From contig OZ038379.1 of NCBI GenBank assembly GCA_964036045.1, positions 116,463,604 through 116,527,603 of the forward strand: a stretch of 64,000 nucleotides of DNA, in the 5' to 3' direction. This document shows positions 54,856-64,000 of the stretch, in pieces (the stretch's first letter is position 1; each line of letters begins with the position of its first letter). The stretch comes from Eutreptiella sp. 'Long Island Sound 2002'. Its lineage: Eukaryota > Euglenozoa > Euglenophyceae > Eutreptiales > Eutreptiaceae. The notes below the pieces were generated by a model. It was not told the DNA's origin. It saw only the letters and a list, made by a program, of their open reading frames with translations, and did no database searches. A program made the position numbers and the translations under genes.

Positions 54856-56519
54856 CTATGGGGGCCTATGGGCGCCCATGGCGGCCTATGGGGGCCTATG
54901 GGGACCTTTGGGGGTCTATGGGGACCTATTGGGGCCTATGGGGGCCTATGGGGGCCTATGGGCACCTTTGGGGGCCTATGGGGGCCTATTGGGGCCTTTG
55001 GGGGCCTATGGGGGTCTATGGGGACCGATGGGGGCCTATTGGGACCTTTGGGGGCCTATGGGGACCTTTGGGGGCCTATGGGGACCTTTGGGGGCCTATG
55101 GGGGCCTACGGGGCACTATGGGGACCTATGGGGACCTTAGGGGGCCTATGGGGACCTTTGGGGGGCTATGGGGACCTTTGGGGGCCTATGGGGACCTTTG
55201 GGGGCCCATGGGGGCCTATTGGGGCACGTGGGGACCTATGGGGACCTATGGGGACCGATGGGGGCCTATGGGGGTCTATGGGGACCTATGGTGGCATATG
55301 GGGGTCTATGGGGAACTATGGGGGCCTATTGGCACCTTTGGGGACCTATGGGGGCCAAGGGGGGCCTATGGGGGCCTATGGGGATCTATAGGGGCCTATG
55401 GGGCTCTATGGGGCTCTATGGGGGCCTATGGCGGCCTATGGGGACCTCTAGGGGCCTATGGGGACCTTTGGGGGCCTATGGGGACCTTTGGGGGCCTATA
55501 GGGACCTTTGGGGGCCTATGGGGGCCTATGGGGATCTATGGGGCACTATGGGGACCTATGGGGTCCTTAGGGGGCCTATGGGGCCCTATGGGGGCCTATG
55601 GGGCCCTATGGGGGCTTATGGGGCTCTATGGGGGCCTATGGCGGCCTATGGGGACCTATAGGGGCCTATGGGGACCTTTGGGGGCCTATGGGGACCTTTG
55701 GGGTCCTATGGTGGCCGATGGGGGCCTATGGGGGCCTATGGGGACCTATAGGGGCCTATGGGGACCTTTGGGGGCCTATGGGGGCCTATGGGGCCCTATG
55801 GGGACCTATGGGGGCCTATGGCGGCCTATGGGGACCTATGGAGACCTTTGGGGACCTATGGGGGCCTATGGGGACCTATGGGGGCCTATGGGGGCCTATG
55901 GGGGCCTATGGGGACCTATAGGGGCCTATGGGGACCTTTGGGGGCCTATGGGGGCCTATGGGGACCTATGGGGGCATATGGGGACCTATGGGGACGTGTG
56001 GGGGCTTTTGGGGACCTATGCGGGCCTATGGCGGCCTATGGGGGTCTATGCGGACCTATGGGGACCTATGGGGACCTATGGGGACCTATGGGGGCTTGTG
56101 GGGACCTTTGGGGGCCTACGGGGGCCATTGGGACCTATGGGGACCTATGGGGACCTTTGGGGACCTTTGGGGGCCTATGGGGCACTATGGGGGCCTATGG
56201 GGCTCTTCGGGGACCTATGGGGGCCTTTGGGGACCTATGGGGGCCTATGGGGACCTTTGGGGACCTTTGGGGACCTTTGGAGACCTATGGGGGCCTATGG
56301 GGGCCTATGGGGGCCTATGGGGCTCTATGGGGACCTATGGGGGCCTATGGCGGCCTATGGGGACCTTTGGGGGCCTATGGGGACCTTTGGGGCCCTTTGG
56401 GGGCCTATGGGGGCCTATGGGGACCTATGGGGGGCTATGGGGACCTCTGGGGACCTTTGGGGACCTATGGGGGTCTATGGGGACCTATGGGGTTCTATGG
56501 GGGCCTATGGTGACCTATG

Positions 56520-59260
56520 GGGGCCTATGGGGGTCTACGGGGACCTTTGGGGACCTATGGGGACCTTTGGGCACCTTTGGGGACCTATGGGCACCTAAGG
56601 GGATGGGGGCCGATGGGGACTCATCGGCATCTAGGGGGACCTATGGGGACCTATGGGGACCTATGGGGACCTTTGGGGACCTTTGGGGCCCTATGGGGGC
56701 CTATGGGGCTCTTCGGGGACCTATGGGGGCCTTTGGGGACCTATGGGGGCCTATGGGGACCTTTGGGGACCTTTGGGGACCTTTGGGGACCTATGGGGGC
56801 CTATGGGGGCCTATGGGGGCCTATGGGGGCCTATGGGGCTCTATGGGGACCTATGGGGGCCTATGGCGGCCTATGGGGACCTTTGGGGGCCTATAGGGAC
56901 CTTTGGGGCCCTTTGGGGGCCTATGGGGGCCTATGGGGACCTATGGGGGCCTATGGGGACCTTTGGGGACCTTTTGGGACCTATGGGGGTCTATGGGGGC
57001 CTATGGTGACCTATGGGGGCCTATGGGGGTCTATGGGGACCTTTGGGGACCTATGGGGACCTTTGGGCACCTTTGGGGACCTATGGGCACCTTTGGGGAC
57101 CTATGGGCACCTATGGGGATGGGGGCCGATGGGGACTCATCGGCATCTAGGGGGACCTATGGGGGCCTATGGGCGCCTATGGCGGCCTATGGGGGCCTAT
57201 GGGGACCTTTGGGGGTCTATGGGGACCTATTGGGGCCTATGGGGGCCTATGGGCACCTTTGGGGGCCTATGGGGGCCTATTGGGGCCTATGGGGGTCTAT
57301 GGGGACCGATGGGGGCCTATTGGCACCATTGGGGACCTATGGGGAGCTTTGGGGGCCTATGGGCGCCTATGGGGGCCTGTGAGGGCCTATGGGGGCCTAT
57401 TGGCACCTTTGGGGACCTATGGGCATCTTTGGGCACCTTTGGGGGTCTATGGGGACCTTTGGGGACCTATGGGGACCTTTGGGCACCTTTGGGGACCTAT
57501 GGGGGTCTATGGGGACCTATCGGGACCTATGGGGGTCTATGGGGACCTATGGGGACCTATGGGGGCCTATGGGGGTCTACGGGGACCTTTGGGGACCTAT
57601 GGGGGCCATTGGGACCTATGGGGACCTATGGGGACCTATGGGGACCTTTGGGGGCCTATGGGGGCCTATGGGGCTCTATGAGGACCTATGGGGGCCTTTG
57701 GGGACCTATGGGGGCCTATGGGGACCTTTGGGGGCCTATGGGGACCTCTGGGGCCCTTTGGGGGCCTATGGGGGCCTATGGGGACCTATGGGGGCCTATG
57801 GGGACCTTTGGGGACCTTTGGGGACCTTTGGGGACCTATGGGGGTCTATGGGGACCTATGGGGTTCTATGGGGGCCTATGGTGACCTATGGGGGCCTATG
57901 GGGGTCTACGGGGACCTTTGGGGACCTATGGGGACCTTTGGGCACCTTTGGGGACCTATGGGCACCTATGGGGATGGGGGCCGATGGGGACTCATCGGCA
58001 TCTAGGGGGACCTATGGGGACCTATGGGGACCTATGGGGACCTTTGGGGACCTTTGGGGCCCTATGGGGGCCTATGGGGCTCTTCGGGGACCTATGGGGG
58101 CCTTTGGGGACCTATGGGGGCCTATGGGGACCTTTGGGGACCTTTGGGGACCTTTGGGGACCTATGGGGGCCTATGGGGGCCTATGGGGGCCTATGGGGC
58201 TCTATGGGGACCTATGGGGGCCTATGGCGGCCTATGGGGACCGTTGGGGGCCTATGGGGACCTTTGGGGCCCTTTGGGGGCCTATGGGGGCCTATGGGGA
58301 CCTATGGGGGCCTATGGGGACCTTTGGGGACCTTTTGGGACCTATGGGGGTCTATGGGGGCCTATGGTGACCTATGGGGGCCTATGGGGGTCTACGGGGA
58401 CCTTTGGGGACCTATGGGGACCTTTGGGCACCTTTGGGGACCTATGGGCACCTTTGGGGACCTATGGGCACCTATGGGGATGGGGGCCGATGGGGACTCA
58501 TCGGCATCTAGGGGGACCTATGGGGGCCTATGGGCGCCTATGGCGGCCTATGGGGGCCTATGGGGACCTTTGGGGGTCTATGGGGACCTATTGGGGCCTA
58601 TGGGGGCCTATGGGCACCTTTGGGGGCCTATGGGGGCCTATTGGGGCCTATGGGGGCCTATGGGGGTCTATGGGGACCGATGGGGGCCTATTGGCACCAT
58701 TGGGGGCCTATGGGGGCCTATGGGGAGCTTTGGGGGCCTATGGGCGCCTATGGGGGCCTGCGAGGGCCTATGGGGGCCTATTGGCACCTTTGGGGACCTA
58801 TGGGCATCTTTGGGCACCTTTGGGGGTCTATGGGGACCTTTGGGGACCTATGGGGACCTTTGGGCACCTTTGGGGACCTATGGGGGTCTATGGGGACCTA
58901 TCGGGACCTATGGGGGTCTATGGGGACCTATGGGGACCTATGGGGGCCTATGGGGGTCTACGGGGACCTTTGGGGACCTATGGGGGCCATTGGGACCTAT
59001 GGGGACCTATGGGGACCTATGGGGACCTATGGGGACCTTTGGGGGCCTATGGGGGCCTATGGGGCTCTATGAGGACCTATGGGGGCCTTTGGGGACCTAT
59101 GGGGGCCTATGGGGGCCTATGGGGGCCTATGGGGACCTTTGGGGGCCTATGGGCGCCTATGGGGTCCTGTGAGGGCCTATGGGGGCCTATTGGCACCTTT
59201 GGGGACCTATGGGCATCTTTGGGCACCTTTGGGGGTCTATGGGGACCTTTGGGGACCAAT
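56520..59260. repeat. ~1.37-kb higher-order repeat in the 10-bp array, two tandem copies
   Basis: The stretch from about 56,520 recurs from about 57,890 at an offset of 1,361-1,381 bp. Shared markers are GGCTCTTCGGGG (56,708 and 58,079), the hairpin insert (57,118 and 58,479) and GGGCGCCTATGGGGGCC (57,361 and 58,742). The last marker also recurs near 59,151 and 60,246, so partial third and fourth copies exist. An older relative lies at about 54,200-54,850, about 1,780 bp upstream of the first. Confidence 0.7.
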
Positions 59261-60990
59261 GGGGACCTTTGGGCACCTATGGGGGTCTATGGGGACCTAT
59301 CGGGACCTATGGGGGTCTATGGGGACCTATGGGGACCTATGGGGGCCTATGGGGGTCTACGGGGACCTTTGGGGACCTATGGGGGCCATTGGGACCTATG
59401 GGGACCTATGGGGACCTATGGGGACCTATGGGGACCTTTGGGGGCCTATGGGGGCCTATGGGGCTCTATGAGGACCTATGGGGGCCTTTGGGGACCTATG
59501 GGGGCCTATGGGGACCTTTGGGGGCCTATGGGGACCTCTGGGGACCTATGGGGGCCTATTGGGGCCTATGGGGCTCTATGGGGACCTATGGGGGCCTATG
59601 GCAGCCTATGGGGACCTATAGGGGCCTATGGGGACCTTTGGGGACCTATGGGGGCCTATGGGGACCTTTGGGGACCTTTGGGGACCTATGGGGGCCCATG
59701 GGGGCCTATGGGGGCCTATGGGGACCTATGGGGACCTATGGCGGCCTATGGGGACCTATAGGGGCCTATGGGGACCTTTGGGGGCCTATGGGGGCCTATG
59801 GGGACCTATGGGGGCCTATGGGGACCTTTGGGGACCTTTGGGGACCTATGGGGGTCTATGGGGACCTATGGGGTTCTATGGGTGCCTATGGGGACCTATG
59901 GGGGCCTATGGGGGCCCATGGGGGTCTAGGGGGACCTTTGGGGACCTATGGGGACCTTTGGGCACCTTTGGGGACCTATGGGCACCTTTGGGGACCTATG
60001 GGCATGGGGGCCGATGGGGACTCATCGGCATCTAGGGGGACCTATGGGGGCCTATGGGGGCCTATGGGGACCTTTGGGGGTCTATGGGGACCTATTGGGG
60101 CCTATGGGGGCCTATGGGCACCTTTGGGGGCCTATGGGGGCCTATTGGGGCCTATGGGGACCTTTGGGGGTCTATGGGGCCCGATGGGGGCCTATTGGCA
60201 CCATTGGGGACCTATGGGGGCCTATGGACACCTTTGGGGGCCTATGGGCGCCTATGGGGGCCTATGAGGGCCTATGGGGGCCTATTGGCACCTTTGGGGA
60301 CCTATGGGCATCTTTGGGCACCTTTGGGGGTCTATGGGGACCTATGGGGACCTTTGGGCACCTTTGGGGACCTATGGGGGTCTATGGGGACCTATCGGGA
60401 CCTATGGGGGTCTATGGGGACCTATGGGGACCTATGGGGGCCTATGGGGGTCTACGGGGACCTTTGGGGACCTATGGGGACCTTTGGGCACCTTTGGGGA
60501 CCTATGGGCACCTATGGGGATGGGGGCCGATGCGGACTCATCGGCATCTAGGGGGACCTATGGGGGCCTATGGGGGCCTATGGGGGCCTATGGGGGCCTA
60601 TGGGGACTTTTGGGGGTCTATGGGGACCTATTGGGGCCTATGGGGGCCTATGGGCACCTTTGGGGGTCTATGGGGGCATATTGGGGCCTATGGGGGCCTA
60701 TGGGGACCTATGGGGACCTATGGGGGCTTGTGGAGGCCTATGGGGGCCTGTGGGGGCCTATGGGGACCTATGGACACCTTTGGGGACCTATGGGGACCTA
60801 TGGGGGCCGATGGGGACTCATTGGCATCTAGGGGGACCTTTGGTGACCTATGGGCACCTCTGGGGACCCATGGGCACCTTTGGGGGCCTATGGGGGCCTA
60901 TGGTGGCCTATGGGGACCTATTGGCACCTTTGGGGACCTACGGGCACCTTTGGGGGCCCATGGGGGCCTATGGGGGCCTATGGGCACCTT

Positions 60991-61284
60991 TTTGTTTGCC
61001 ACTTTCCTTGCTCACACATTTTCCCCATTTTCCCATTTTGGTGTTCAAAGTCATTTTTACTTTTGTACTGCCATGTTTCTGATTGCCCAAGGTGGTTCCC
61101 CAATGATTTTTCAATTGTGTCCTCCCTTTTTGTTTTTTTCATTTGGGGGGGGGGGTTGATTTAGATTTAGGCATAGTTTCCCCCAATTTCCTCTGGGCAT
61201 TAGACCCCTAGACCCACCTCCAGTAGATAAGAATATAAGACATCTTCTTGGACAGACCGCACACACAACATCCCTTATCAGACA
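60991..61284. other. AT-rich unique spacer between satellite and coding remnant
   Basis: No gene or repeat of either array is visible. It holds T-rich and C/T-rich tracts (61,121-61,140), an 11-G run at 61,145-61,155, and GATTTAGATTTAGG at 61,158-61,171, which is not a telomere repeat. On the minus strand it lies just downstream of the last open frame, so it could be 3' untranslated or flanking sequence. I see no canonical AATAAA on that strand. Confidence 0.6.
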
Positions 61285-61297
61285 TCAGACATCAGAC
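61277..61297. repeat. Three tandem copies of a 7-bp repeat (ATCAGAC)
   Basis: ATCAGAC occurs at 61,277, 61,284 and 61,291 (GTCTGAT on the minus strand). It spans the stop codon of the last minus-strand open frame (61,285-61,287). Some non-LTR retrotransposons end in short tandem repeats rather than poly(A), so this may mark an element end. That is a possibility only. Confidence 0.8.
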
Positions 61298-61938
61298 TTT
61301 ATACACAATCGTGGCGTCAAGAGCTCCCAACCATACTCCCGCACTATCTCCCCGATGACATCAACCCCGTCCAGCCCCGGGCCCCTGGCGGACGCGAGAA
61401 CCAAGCGTTGTCCTCGCGCCCGAGCCTCAACGACCGCCGTTAGGCCCAGGGTATCGAGGGTGTGACGGGCATCGGCAGCCACGTGGTTGTCCCCCTCAGG
61501 CAGAGAGAACATGGCCTCCGTGACGTGGCCCTGCGCGTCGTCGCCCTGCTCTCGTGCCAGTTGCTTGGAGCCCACAAACACGGCCATGGACCGCCGCCCC
61601 GTGACCGCTGGAATGGCCTGTCGTAGCTGCCGGTCATACAGCCACAACGTCCCCACGTCGAGCACGACAGCTACCGCCAGGACTGGGAGGCTGCACAGAG
61701 GCTGCTGAAAGACCGGCAGCACCTCGCGAGGCAAGCCCATGACGTTCCCCACAGCCAGATGGCCTGCGTACAACTGGAGCCAGGGATCACTCTGGCCGTC
61801 AGGGCCCCTCACCACGGTTCCACTTACCATGGCCCACGACCGCGCCGATACCACGCGGGACCACTCCCTGAATGCCGGGAAGTCTCGAGCCATCCAGGAA
61901 CCCATCCAGTGGCTGAGGGCCTGCGCCATTGCCGCCAT
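61285..61938 (-). CDS. Unrecognised open frame, 217 codons, downstream of the EEP domain
   Basis: I do not recognise this protein. It begins with ATG at 61,938, directly preceded by an in-frame TGA, and overlaps the end of the EEP frame by 115 bp in another frame. Residues 1-40 are Trp-, Ala- and Met-rich (HWMGSW, FREWSRVV, SWAMV). Residues 84-100 are hydrophobic and Val/Leu-rich, leading into LWLYDR (98-103). The remainder is soluble-looking, ending IKSDV. It contains no reverse transcriptase motif and no metal-binding Cys/His cluster. A short string, LxLYDR, also occurs in the Cys/His protein upstream on the same strand (residues 102-107 there), so the two may share a domain; the similarity is too short to count on. 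Being GC-rich, this frame could also be open by chance over part of its length. Confidence 0.4.
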   Translation of the reverse strand: MAAMAQALSHWMGSWMARDFPAFREWSRVVSARSWAMVSGTVVRGPDGQSDPWLQLYAGHLAVGNVMGLPREVLPVFQQPLCSLPVLAVAVVLDVGTLWLYDRQLRQAIPAVTGRRSMAVFVGSKQLAREQGDDAQGHVTEAMFSLPEGDNHVAADARHTLDTLGLTAVVEARARGQRLVLASARGPGLDGVDVIGEIVREYGWELLTPRLCIKSDV

Positions 61939-62585
61939 TCAGTGAGGGAGTCTAGTCCATGCCCTGCTCTCCTGGGCCTCCTGTCCTCCTCCTCTGCCGG
62001 GCCCGCCCTGTGGAACCCACACTGTTCCCACAGGGCTTGGAACCTTCTCGTGGTGGTGTGCCACGGGGACTCCAGCCATATGTTGAAGTCCCCTCCGAGG
62101 AGCACGGCCCTTGTGCCTCCCGCGCTTTTGGCCGCCGCGTACATGGCCACGTCAGCCCAGAAGGACGCCTTAGACGCCCAGGAGTCGCCGCCGCTGCCTG
62201 GGTTGTGGACGTTGATGACCGTGAGGGTGCCACCCGCGGTCACCACATCAAGCGCCATGGCCTTGCCCGGCAGGATGTCCACGACGTCTCGAACCTCCTC
62301 CGCGGCGAACACGTCCGCCCGAAGGGCAATCAAGAGCCCGCCGCGCACCGCTGCCGCCGACGCTGCCTGGGCATCCACCCCTGGGAACGCATGATACCCA
62401 TGGTGACGCCACTGATTCTCCGAGTGCACCACGCCCTGGGGGTCCTGCAGGCCGGTCTCCTGGAAGAGGCCCAGGATGGCACCCTCGGTCTTCATGATGC
62501 CCGCTGCCACCGCGTCACCGTCGAGCATACCTAGGGCCACTAGTACGCCGTCCCCCCGCATCGAGCCCTGGACGTTTGAGGACAC
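61824..62585 (-). CDS. EEP-family (APE-like) endonuclease domain, C-terminus missing
   Basis: Numbered from the GTG at 62,585, which is only the first in-frame start-like codon and may not be the true start, the frame has 253 codons. In order I see an N-terminal NVQG (4-7), a buried-strand pattern ending LFQETG with the metal-binding Glu at 43, RGG (81-83), INVHNP (124-129), and the catalytic GGDFN (164-168, Asp166 and Asn168). A GHGLDS (208-213) fits the R/I-D position of the family. In LINEs such domains nick target DNA to prime reverse transcription. The expected C-terminal SDH motif is absent. After residue ~213 the frame becomes Arg/Trp/Ser-rich and unlike the family, so a frameshift or breakpoint near 61,950 is likely. 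The endonuclease is probably inactive. The family call is firm; its origin in a LINE is inferred from the neighbours. Confidence 0.65.
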   Translation of the reverse strand: MSSNVQGSMRGDGVLVALGMLDGDAVAAGIMKTEGAILGLFQETGLQDPQGVVHSENQWRHHGYHAFPGVDAQAASAAAVRGGLLIALRADVFAAEEVRDVVDILPGKAMALDVVTAGGTLTVINVHNPGSGGDSWASKASFWADVAMYAAAKSAGGTRAVLLGGDFNIWLESPWHTTTRRFQALWEQCGFHRAGPAEEEDRRPRRAGHGLDSLTEWRQWRRPSATGWVPGWLETSRHSGSGPAWYRRGRGPW

Positions 62586-62615
62586 CGCCGCCCGGGTGTC
62601 GGAGGCGGGGCCCCT

Positions 62616-64000
62616 TCACGGCTGCGCCTTTGGATCATGGCCCCCTGCCAGATCTGGGTCATTGAACGGAGGGGGACCATCCGCGCCCGGCGCGGGCTGC
62701 TGGCGAGACGGCCCCCGTCCCCGTGGGTCACCGCTTGAGGTGGCCGCCGCCGACTTAGACCCGGCAGATGCAGCGGCCGCTCCAGCGGCCCCTCCGCTCG
62801 ACGTACCTGCTCCGCGCTCCCCATAGAAGTCGTCGCTCCACGCTGTGCTGCAGACCCAACTGCCCCATGCTGTGCCGCCGACTGCGACGCTCCTCGCCCT
62901 CCCGCAGGGCGGGCACTCGTGGGCATCGCGAGCGCTCTGGACCTCGCCTGGGCCGATGCCAAAGGCCCCGCCTGGCCTCCTGGCATAATGCCGGCCAACA
63001 TGGCTATCGCCTGGTTGCCGTTGAGCTGGACCAGCCCCATGGTCCCGCTGAAGGTGGTCCAGCAGGTCCATGGGGTGGAGGTGGGTGGGCCGGCAGTGCT
63101 TGCCGGCTTTCCACGAGCAGTGACCAGCTCCATCCAGTCGAGACCAGGGGCAGACGTTGATCACCTTCGATCCACGCTGCTCCGTGGCCAGGTCGCCGCC
63201 GAAGTGCCGCAGCACGTACCGAATGTTGGCATAGCTGCCATACTGAGGTGGGGGGCTCCTCTTGGGCGACGGCTTGGGCGCTGCCCTTGGAGCCGGCCTC
63301 GCCGCAGCAGCCGGGGGTGCCGCAGGCTGAACCGGCGGCACGCCTGGTGGTTGCGGCAGGTGCAGCATCCCCCCCACGGGAAACTGCTCCTCCACCCAGC
63401 GGCGCCAAGCGTCGGCGAACTTCTCCCGGTCGCCCTCGACCTTCCACCTGGATGTGGAGAACGCCCGGAGCCACGGTCCCATGTTCTCCGCCATGATCAG
63501 GCGGAGGCCATCTCCTCTGCTCTGCCGGCGGAAGCGCATCGCGGCCGAGCCTACCACAATCCCTTGGAGGTACAGCGCCGTGCCTCCGTCGCCACTCAGA
63601 GCACCAAGGTGCAGGGCCTCCAGGTCGGCGGGGCGGACGGTGAGCACCGTGCCCTCCCCGCGATCGTACAGGCACAGTGCCGAGGCGTTGGGTTCCAGCG
63701 CCACTACGACCCAGCACCACGCCCGCGACACACTGTGGAGCAGTGCCAGCAAGGCTGTTGGCCCGTTGCCGGAGGACTGCGCCGCCGGTGCCGTGGGGAG
63801 GGCCGCTGCCTGACCCTGCAGCGCCTTGCACATGACAGCTGCATGCTCAGCTTGCCACATGTTGCTCGGGGCTACAGGCCAGACGTCCTGCCCCTGGACC
63901 TTCGGCGGTCGCGTTACCTCCACGAAGACCGCCGGCGCCTGCGGGATGTCCCCGGCCGTGCACTTGTGCGCCCTGCGCACCGGGCCCAGCTCCCCGAGGC
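62616..64000 (-). CDS. ORF1-like protein with a Cys/His cluster, 5' end beyond the window
   Basis: The frame is open from the right edge of the window down to a TGA at 62,616-62,618. The first start-like codon inside the window is a GTG at 63,980; the reading frame continues upstream of it, so the N-terminus is not seen. Counting from 63,980 (454 codons), residues 1-200 form an unrecognised globular part with CLYDRG (103-108). Residues 208-246 are a Pro/Ala-rich linker with basic residues. Residues 277-314 hold Cys277, Cys288, Cys296, His300, His302, His309 and His314 (the last two in an H-x4-H pair), suggesting a zinc-binding nucleic-acid domain. The tail (390-454) is Ala/Ser/Gly-rich. It is in the same frame as the EEP domain, only ten codons after the stop. 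Between residues ~315 and ~390 the translation looks unnatural and another frame reads better, so compensating frameshifts are possible. Confidence 0.5.
   Translation of the reverse strand, partial: LGELGPVRRAHKCTAGDIPQAPAVFVEVTRPPKVQGQDVWPVAPSNMWQAEHAAVMCKALQGQAAALPTAPAAQSSGNGPTALLALLHSVSRAWCWVVVALEPNASALCLYDRGEGTVLTVRPADLEALHLGALSGDGGTALYLQGIVVGSAAMRFRRQSRGDGLRLIMAENMGPWLRAFSTSRWKVEGDREKFADAWRRWVEEQFPVGGMLHLPQPPGVPPVQPAAPPAAAARPAPRAAPKPSPKRSPPPQYGSYANIRYVLRHFGGDLATEQRGSKVINVCPWSRLDGAGHCSWKAGKHCRPTHLHPMDLLDHLQRDHGAGPAQRQPGDSHVGRHYARRPGGAFGIGPGEVQSARDAHECPPCGRARSVAVGGTAWGSWVCSTAWSDDFYGERGAGTSSGGAAGAAAASAGSKSAAATSSGDPRGRGPSRQQPAPGADGPPPFNDPDLAGGHDPKAQP

Larger units (their letters stand above)
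49991..60990 (+). repeat. 10-bp G-rich minisatellite array (region B), ~1,100 units
   Basis: Units are CCTATGGGGG, CCTATGGGGA, CCTTTGGGGG, CCTTTGGGGA and single-base variants, all in one orientation. The plus strand therefore has a GGGG or GGGGG run every 10 nt and is far richer in G than in C. Occasional 9-nt units (for example CCATTGGGA near 54,348, 56,125, 57,605, 58,986 and 59,386) shift the register. Read in threes it gives an endless Gly/Trp/Pro/Met decapeptide in several frames, with an ATG in most units. These open stretches, up to almost 800 codons, follow from the unit containing few stops and are not credible genes. Confidence 0.97.
61285..64000 (-). mobile_element. Truncated LINE-like (non-LTR) retrotransposon coding remnant
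   Basis: Three minus-strand open frames in GC-rich DNA are arranged like the first half of a non-LTR element. First comes a Cys/His and Pro/Ala-rich protein of ORF1 style, then an EEP-type endonuclease domain, then an unrecognised frame. In complete LINEs of the EEP (APE-like) class a reverse transcriptase follows the endonuclease. Here no YxDD-type motif or other RT block is visible before the spacer and satellite begin at 61,284. The 5' part lies beyond 64,000. The in-frame TGA, the overlapping third frame and the missing endonuclease C-terminus all point to a decayed or rearranged copy. A host gene with an EEP domain is the alternative. Confidence 0.5.

Noticed and set aside
57389-59761. 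790-codon plus-strand open frame of Gly/Trp/Pro decapeptides in the 10-bp array, and similar ones of 450-580 codons
   Set aside because: A 10-bp unit with few stops is open in several forward frames at once, and nearly every unit supplies an ATG. Overlapping frames are equally good. Indels of whole decamers and 9-nt units are tolerated freely, which a real protein would not allow.
49991-60990. Avian origin suggested by the CTATGGGG-type minisatellite
   Set aside because: Similar G-rich minisatellites come to mind for birds, but the EEP domain does not resemble the CR1 elements that dominate bird genomes, so I do not use this to assign the organism.
59948-61159. Open frame running from the 10-bp array into unique sequence up to 61,159
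   Set aside because: The array part is repeat noise and the unique tail is hydrophobic, T-rich-derived sequence with no recognisable domain.
61158-61171. GATTTAGATTTAGG as a telomere-like repeat
   Set aside because: Only two imperfect copies, and neither is a standard telomere unit.
61487-63813. Plus-strand open frames across the coding remnant (for example 61,759-62,394 and 61,959-62,534)
   Set aside because: They lie opposite the minus-strand frames in GC-rich DNA, where antisense frames often stay open, and show no recognisable motif. The EEP motifs fix the coding strand as minus.

Overview
The window looks like a piece of a eukaryotic nuclear genome made almost entirely of satellite DNA. 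About 95% of it is two abutting tandem arrays. The last ~2.7 kb is GC-rich and holds the remains of what looks like a non-LTR retrotransposon (LINE-like) coding region on the minus strand. I see no bacterial gene organisation, operons, tRNA, rRNA or CRISPR. The style of the endonuclease-like protein, the GC-rich coding part and the amount of complex satellite would suit a protist such as a dinoflagellate. That assignment is a low-confidence inference; nothing in the sequence proves it.

Region A (1-49,990) is one uninterrupted array of a 52-bp unit, about 960 copies. Each unit is two inverted-repeat modules separated by a self-palindromic AAATATTT box. Module 1 is GGGGG, a 7-nt loop, CCCCC. 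Module 2 is GACGG, an 8-nt loop, CCGTC or CCGTG. The loops of both modules occur in both orientations along the array. At many places a whole unit is inverted, which makes long near-perfect palindromes (one at 1556-1623 has perfect 32-bp arms). The array has been reshaped by repeated segmental duplications whose sizes are close to whole multiples of 52 bp (for example 2,757, 3,330, 2,809, 2,752 and 1,352 bp), as expected from in-register unequal exchange.

Region B (49,991-60,990) is an 11-kb array of a 10-bp G-rich unit (CCTATGGGGG, CCTATGGGGA, CCTTTGGGGG and similar), all in one orientation. It has strong G/C strand asymmetry and almost continuous G-quadruplex potential on the plus strand. 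It has its own higher-order structure of about 1.37 kb, marked by a recurring ~38-bp insert that carries a small hairpin. Regions A and B join directly, with no unique sequence between them.

Region C (60,991-61,284) is about 300 bp of AT-rich non-repetitive sequence with an 11-G run and no recognisable gene. Region D (61,285-64,000) carries three minus-strand open frames, read from the right edge leftwards. The first is a Cys/His-containing, Pro/Ala-rich protein (5' end outside the window). The second, in the same frame after one TGA, is an endonuclease/exonuclease/phosphatase (EEP) domain. The third is an overlapping unrecognised frame. No reverse transcriptase is visible where one would be expected, so this is best read as a truncated or rearranged element next to the satellites.

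Both arrays are open over long stretches in several frames only because their units contain few stop codons. I do not regard those open frames as genes.
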